From Natrialbaceae archaeon B1-Br10_E2g27 (GTDB taxonomy: Archaea > Halobacteriota > Halobacteria > Halobacteriales > Natrialbaceae): a stretch of 7,925 nucleotides of DNA. Made by a program: the position numbers and the translations under genes. Shown here one piece after another: positions 5,966 through 7,925 of this stretch; the first letter of the stretch is position 1; every line of letters starts with the position of its first letter. The stretch spans positions 1 to 7,925 of the forward strand of contig LKMM01000108.1 in the NCBI GenBank assembly GCA_001563885.1, read 5' to 3'. Below the pieces are notes generated by a model that did no database searches, was not told where the DNA came from, and worked only from the letters and a program-made list of their open reading frames with translations.

Positions 5966-6020
5966 AGGCCCTCGAGGCCTGGATTCAGGGGTGCGCGCCG
6001 AACTGCCCGACGTCGAAACG

Positions 6021-6028
6021 ATTTTAGA
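6021..6028 (+). promoter_or_regulatory. Candidate TATA box of the small membrane protein/peptidase operon
   Basis: ATTTTAGA lies 24-31 bases upstream of the ATG at 6052 and follows a CGAAACG that resembles a haloarchaeal BRE. The spacing indicates a leaderless transcript starting at the 6052 gene. It would also cover the two genes downstream. Confidence 0.55.
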
Positions 6029-6051
6029 CGCTGACACGGTATCGACCGCCT

Positions 6052-6186
6052 ATGCTCGAGTTCCTCCCCGATGACCCGGTCATCATCGCCATCGTACTGA
6101 TTTTGCTTTCGCTTATTTTCTTCCTGTATCTGCTCTTACGGCGAACCGTCCTCGAGTTCCGCGATGGGATGGGCGGGAACCGGTAG
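6052..6186 (+). CDS. Single-pass small membrane protein (44 aa)
   Basis: This short gene encodes MLEFLPDDPV, a strongly hydrophobic segment at about 10-29 (IIAIVLILLSLIFFLYLLL), then a basic turn RRT and a polar tail LEFRDGMGGNR. The positive residues just after the helix predict an N-outside, C-inside topology. The ATG sits at leaderless distance from the TATA box at 6021. Only ten bases separate its stop from the next start, so the two genes are very likely co-transcribed. Haloarchaea have many conserved proteins of this size with a single helix and an R-R-T-x-x-x-F-R-x-G-M-like tail. I believe it belongs to such a family of unknown function but cannot name it securely. Confidence 0.7.
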   Translation: MLEFLPDDPVIIAIVLILLSLIFFLYLLLRRTVLEFRDGMGGNR

Positions 6187-6196
6187 CCACTTCCCG

Positions 6197-6385
6197 ATGC
6201 GTCGGCTGCTCACTACGTTCCGGCTGCTTGCTATTGCACTCGTCGTGGTCGGCTTTTCGGGCTGGCTGTTCGAGTACGACGGCGAAGTCGTCATAGAGTC
6301 ACCGTATACGCTCGCGTTTGGGTTGGGGATCGGCTGTGCGATTGTGTCAATCTATCTGGGGATTTTCCTTACAAACCGAGAGTAG
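6197..6385 (+). CDS. Two-helix small membrane protein (62 aa)
   Basis: The product begins MRRLLTTFRL and has two predicted membrane helices at about 7-25 and 37-58. Between them is a short acidic, probably extracellular loop (FEYDGEVVIESPY), and the protein ends LTNRE. The basic N-terminus should stay inside, giving a hairpin topology. I chose the ATG at 6197 over an in-frame ATG at 6164 because 6164 would overlap the preceding gene and add a polar, non-membrane extension. No catalytic or binding motif is visible. Position between a one-helix protein and the M29 peptidase gene (41 bases downstream) suggests a shared transcript, but a functional link is only inferred. Confidence 0.7.
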   Translation: MRRLLTTFRLLAIALVVVGFSGWLFEYDGEVVIESPYTLAFGLGIGCAIVSIYLGIFLTNRE

Positions 6386-6426
6386 GGTTTCGAAAACGGT
6401 ATGGGGCCGCTCGAGGAGTCTGTGAC

Positions 6427-7509
6427 ATGGACCCACGCATTCGCGAACACGCCGAGGTCATCGCCACTCACTCGGTCGACCTACAGCCGGGAGACAACGT
6501 CGTCGTCGACGCCCACCCCGTCGCCGAGGATCTCGTGGTTGCCCTCCACGAGGTAATCGGCGATATTGGGGCGAACCCGATCACCGTTAGCCAGCGGACG
6601 GGCAAACGCGCCCAGCGGGCGTACCTCCGGGCAGCCGAACCGGAGTTCGACACCCCAAGCCACGAACTCGCGTTGATCGAGGAGACCGACGTCTACATCG
6701 CGATCCGGGGAAGCGATAACGTCACCCAGACGAGCGATGTCGACCCCGAGACCACCGCGGCCTACTCACAGGCCCACCAGCCCATCTTGGAGGAACGACT
6801 CTCGACGCGATGGTGTCTCACGCAGTTTCCGGCACCGGCAAACGCTCAACTCGCCGAGATGAGCACCGAAGGCTACGAGAACTTCGTCTGGGATGCCGTC
6901 AACAAAGACTGGGAGGCCCAACGGGCCCACCAACAACACATGGTCGAGATCATGGACGGGGCCGACGAGATCCGGATCACGAGCGGCGAGACGACCGACG
7001 TGCGGATGTCCATCTCGGGTAATCCGACGATCAACGACCACGGCGAGCACAATCTACCCGGCGGCGAGGTCTTCACCGCTCCCCAGCCCGACAGCGTCGA
7101 AGGCGAGGTACTGTTCGACATGCCGCTGTATCATCAGGGTCGTGAAATAACGGACGTGTATCTCGAGTTCGAGGACGGCGAGGTCCTCACCCACTCGGCG
7201 GGCAAAAACGAGGACTTGCTGACGGAGGTCCTGAACACCGACGACGGCGCGCGTCGACTCGGCGAACTCGGCATCGGGATGAACCGCGACATCGACCACT
7301 TTACCTACAACATGCTCTTCGACGAAAAGATGGGCGATACGGTCCACATGGCAGTCGGCCGAGCCTACGACGACACCGTCGGTGAGGGCAACGAACAGAA
7401 CCAATCTGCTGTCCACGTCGACATGATCGTCGACATGAGCGAGAACTCGAGGATCGAAGTCGACGGCGAGGTCGTCCAGCAGGATGGGACGTTCGTCTTC
7501 GAGCAGTAG
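6427..7509 (+). CDS. M29-family metallopeptidase (aminopeptidase T/AmpS-like)
   Basis: This 360-residue protein fits the thermophilic aminopeptidase (M29) family, cytoplasmic dimeric metalloenzymes that remove N-terminal residues from peptides using two metal ions. The C-terminal metal-site motifs are all visible: LPGGEVFTAP with E214, LGELGIG with E280, MGDTVHMAVGRAY with H307 and Y314, and AVHVDM with H330 and D332. These correspond in order and approximate spacing to the Glu, Glu, His, Tyr, His, Asp set known for this family. Relatives are usually 360-415 residues, so this one is at the short end. The ATG has GGAG at 6415-6418, eight bases upstream, and begins at the usual MDPRIREHAEVI helix. 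It lies 41 bases after the small membrane gene, and internal initiation from a weak box near 6396-6403 is also possible. Its last eight codons and stop are copied in the repeats downstream, but those copies lie after the stop and are not translated as part of it. Confidence 0.93.
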   Translation: MDPRIREHAEVIATHSVDLQPGDNVVVDAHPVAEDLVVALHEVIGDIGANPITVSQRTGKRAQRAYLRAAEPEFDTPSHELALIEETDVYIAIRGSDNVTQTSDVDPETTAAYSQAHQPILEERLSTRWCLTQFPAPANAQLAEMSTEGYENFVWDAVNKDWEAQRAHQQHMVEIMDGADEIRITSGETTDVRMSISGNPTINDHGEHNLPGGEVFTAPQPDSVEGEVLFDMPLYHQGREITDVYLEFEDGEVLTHSAGKNEDLLTEVLNTDDGARRLGELGIGMNRDIDHFTYNMLFDEKMGDTVHMAVGRAYDDTVGEGNEQNQSAVHVDMIVDMSENSRIEVDGEVVQQDGTFVFEQ

Positions 7510-7511
7510 TC

Positions 7512-7542
7512 CCGCGACGAGCGCTGCGAGTCGCGGCCTTTT
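7512..7542 (+). terminator. Hairpin plus T-run after the M29 gene (first copy)
   Basis: CCGCGAC (7512-7518) pairs with GTCGCGG (7530-7536) across an 11-base loop, followed by CCTTTT. It starts two bases after the stop codon at 7507-7509. GGAAAAGG at 7587-7594 gives a T-run on the minus strand, and CCTTTTCC can also pair with it. The unit could therefore end transcripts from both sides, including those of the converging gene at 7808. Confidence 0.55.
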
Positions 7543-7628
7543 CCATCGACGGTTTTGCGCGAGGGTGAACGGAGTGAGCCCGACGCGGAAAAGGGTCGGA
7601 TTGGGACGTTCGTCTTCGAGCAGTAGTC

Positions 7629-7659
7629 CCGCGACGAGCGCTGCGAGTCGCGGCCTTTT
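7629..7659 (+). terminator. Second copy of the hairpin plus T-run
   Basis: This is an identical copy, 117 bases downstream, of the stem CCGCGAC/GTCGCGG and the CCTTTT tract. It is part of the second repeat unit and would act as a back-up terminator if the first works. Confidence 0.5.
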
Positions 7660-7807
7660 CCATCGACGGTTTTGTGCGAGGGTGAACGGAGTGAACCCGA
7701 CGCGGAAAAGGGTCGGATTGGGACGTTCGTCTTCGAGCAGTAGTACCGCGAGCAGGCGGACACTGCCGATCAGTGGCTACTATACGGGGGTGTCCAGTGG
7801 CACTACA

Positions 7808-7925
7808 TCATCCGGGAGACCGGAGCCAATCGGTTCCGGCGGCCCACAAAACGACAGCGTTGAGCGCCATCGGAATCAGCTTCGTGGCTCCGAAAAAGCC
7901 TGCCATCAGTACGAGCGACAGGACA
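7808..7925 (-). CDS. C-terminal end of a hydrophobic membrane protein (partial)
   Basis: The minus strand is open from the window edge to a TGA at 7808-7810 and encodes 38 residues: VLSLVLMAGFFGATKLIPMA, then LNAVVLWAAGTDWLRSPG. The composition is that of one or two membrane helices with a short polar tail. The rest of the gene lies outside the window, so the family cannot be named. It converges on the M29 gene. The 56 bases between the end of the 117-bp repeats and this stop show no further structure. Confidence 0.65.
   Translation of the reverse strand, partial: VLSLVLMAGFFGATKLIPMALNAVVLWAAGTDWLRSPG

Larger units (their letters stand above)
7485..7751. repeat. 117-bp tandem repeat copying the peptidase gene end and its terminator
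   Basis: Unit 1 is 7485-7601 and unit 2 is 7602-7718. They differ at only two positions (7558/7675 and 7578/7695). A partial third unit runs from 7719 to about 7751 with one mismatch at 7745. Each unit opens with TGGGACGTTCGTCTTCGAGC, then AGTAG, the final codons and stop of the M29 gene. Each continues with a hairpin, CCTTTTCC, a GAACGGAGTGA-type segment and GGAAAAGG. The left boundary is sharp: base 7484 is A where the other copies have T. The high identity suggests a recent duplication. Confidence 0.9.

Noticed and set aside
5791..6027. A 78-residue reading frame containing a 28-residue repeat (LVLRQASTD and following)
   Set aside because: The protein repeat exists only because the 84-bp DNA repeat is a multiple of three. 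The composition is not haloarchaeal (basic, few Asp/Glu), it runs through palindromic arms, and no promoter or leader supports it.
5991..6080. Acidic-looking reading GVRAELPDVETILDADTVST on the plus strand
   Set aside because: It has coding-like composition but runs through the TATA box and start region of the 6052 gene and ends soon after. Upstream it continues only into the palindromic repeats, so it is probably coincidence or at best an unrecognisable gene remnant.
7301..7763. Minus-strand frames with a 39-residue repeat across the M29 gene end
   Set aside because: The repeat is the translation of the 117-bp DNA repeat. The frames are Arg/Ser-rich and antisense to a well-supported gene.

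Overview
The window looks like chromosomal DNA from a haloarchaeon. The evidence is GC-rich DNA, very acidic predicted proteins full of Asp and Glu, Leu-Glu pairs very often encoded as CTCGAG, archaeal TATA boxes about 25-30 bases upstream of start codons with almost no leader, and protein families typical of the Halobacteria. A member of the Natrialba/Natrinema/Haloterrigena group is plausible, but I cannot fix the genus from sequence alone. There are no rRNA or tRNA genes, no CRISPR array and no complete transposase gene.

Layout. Positions 1-160 are non-coding and hold six CTCGAG sites, the first four 21-24 bases apart, ending in a TATA box. Positions 161-989 are a decayed gene that appears to be a C45-type (isopenicillin-N/acyl-CoA:6-APA acyltransferase-like) Ntn-hydrolase. 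Its C-terminal motif region is in a different frame from its middle part, and residues are missing at the junction. A 12-bp perfect hairpin (990-1023) and a 27-bp-period direct repeat (1176-1227) fill the gap before a 2'-5' RNA ligase/cyclic phosphodiesterase-like protein (1297-1797) and a small secreted lipoprotein (1849-2214). Converging on these from the minus strand is a 723-residue XPD/DinG-type superfamily 2 helicase with probable Fe-S cysteines (2234-4405). Facing away from the helicase are an unrecognised acidic protein (4608-5027) and a YfcE/MJ0936-type metallophosphoesterase (5146-5658).

The 5659-6051 gap carries the most striking mobile-element-like signal. Two 80-bp imperfect palindromes sit in tandem, separated and flanked by CTAG, and these are the only three CTAG tetramers I can find in the window. 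Next comes a probable operon of two very small membrane proteins (6052-6186 and 6197-6385) and an M29-family (aminopeptidase T-like) metallopeptidase (6427-7509). The last 25 bases of the peptidase gene and the terminator-like sequence after it are repeated in tandem with a 117-bp period (7485-7751, about 2.3 copies). The window closes with the C-terminal end of a hydrophobic minus-strand protein that converges on those repeats.

Functionally this is mostly ordinary chromosomal housekeeping (nucleic-acid processing, helicase, phosphoesterase, peptidase) with small genome-decay and repeat-expansion events between the genes. I see no convincing multi-gene defence or biosynthetic system. The items most worth following up are the CTAG-bounded palindromes, the 117-bp duplication of a gene end with its terminator, and the broken hydrolase.
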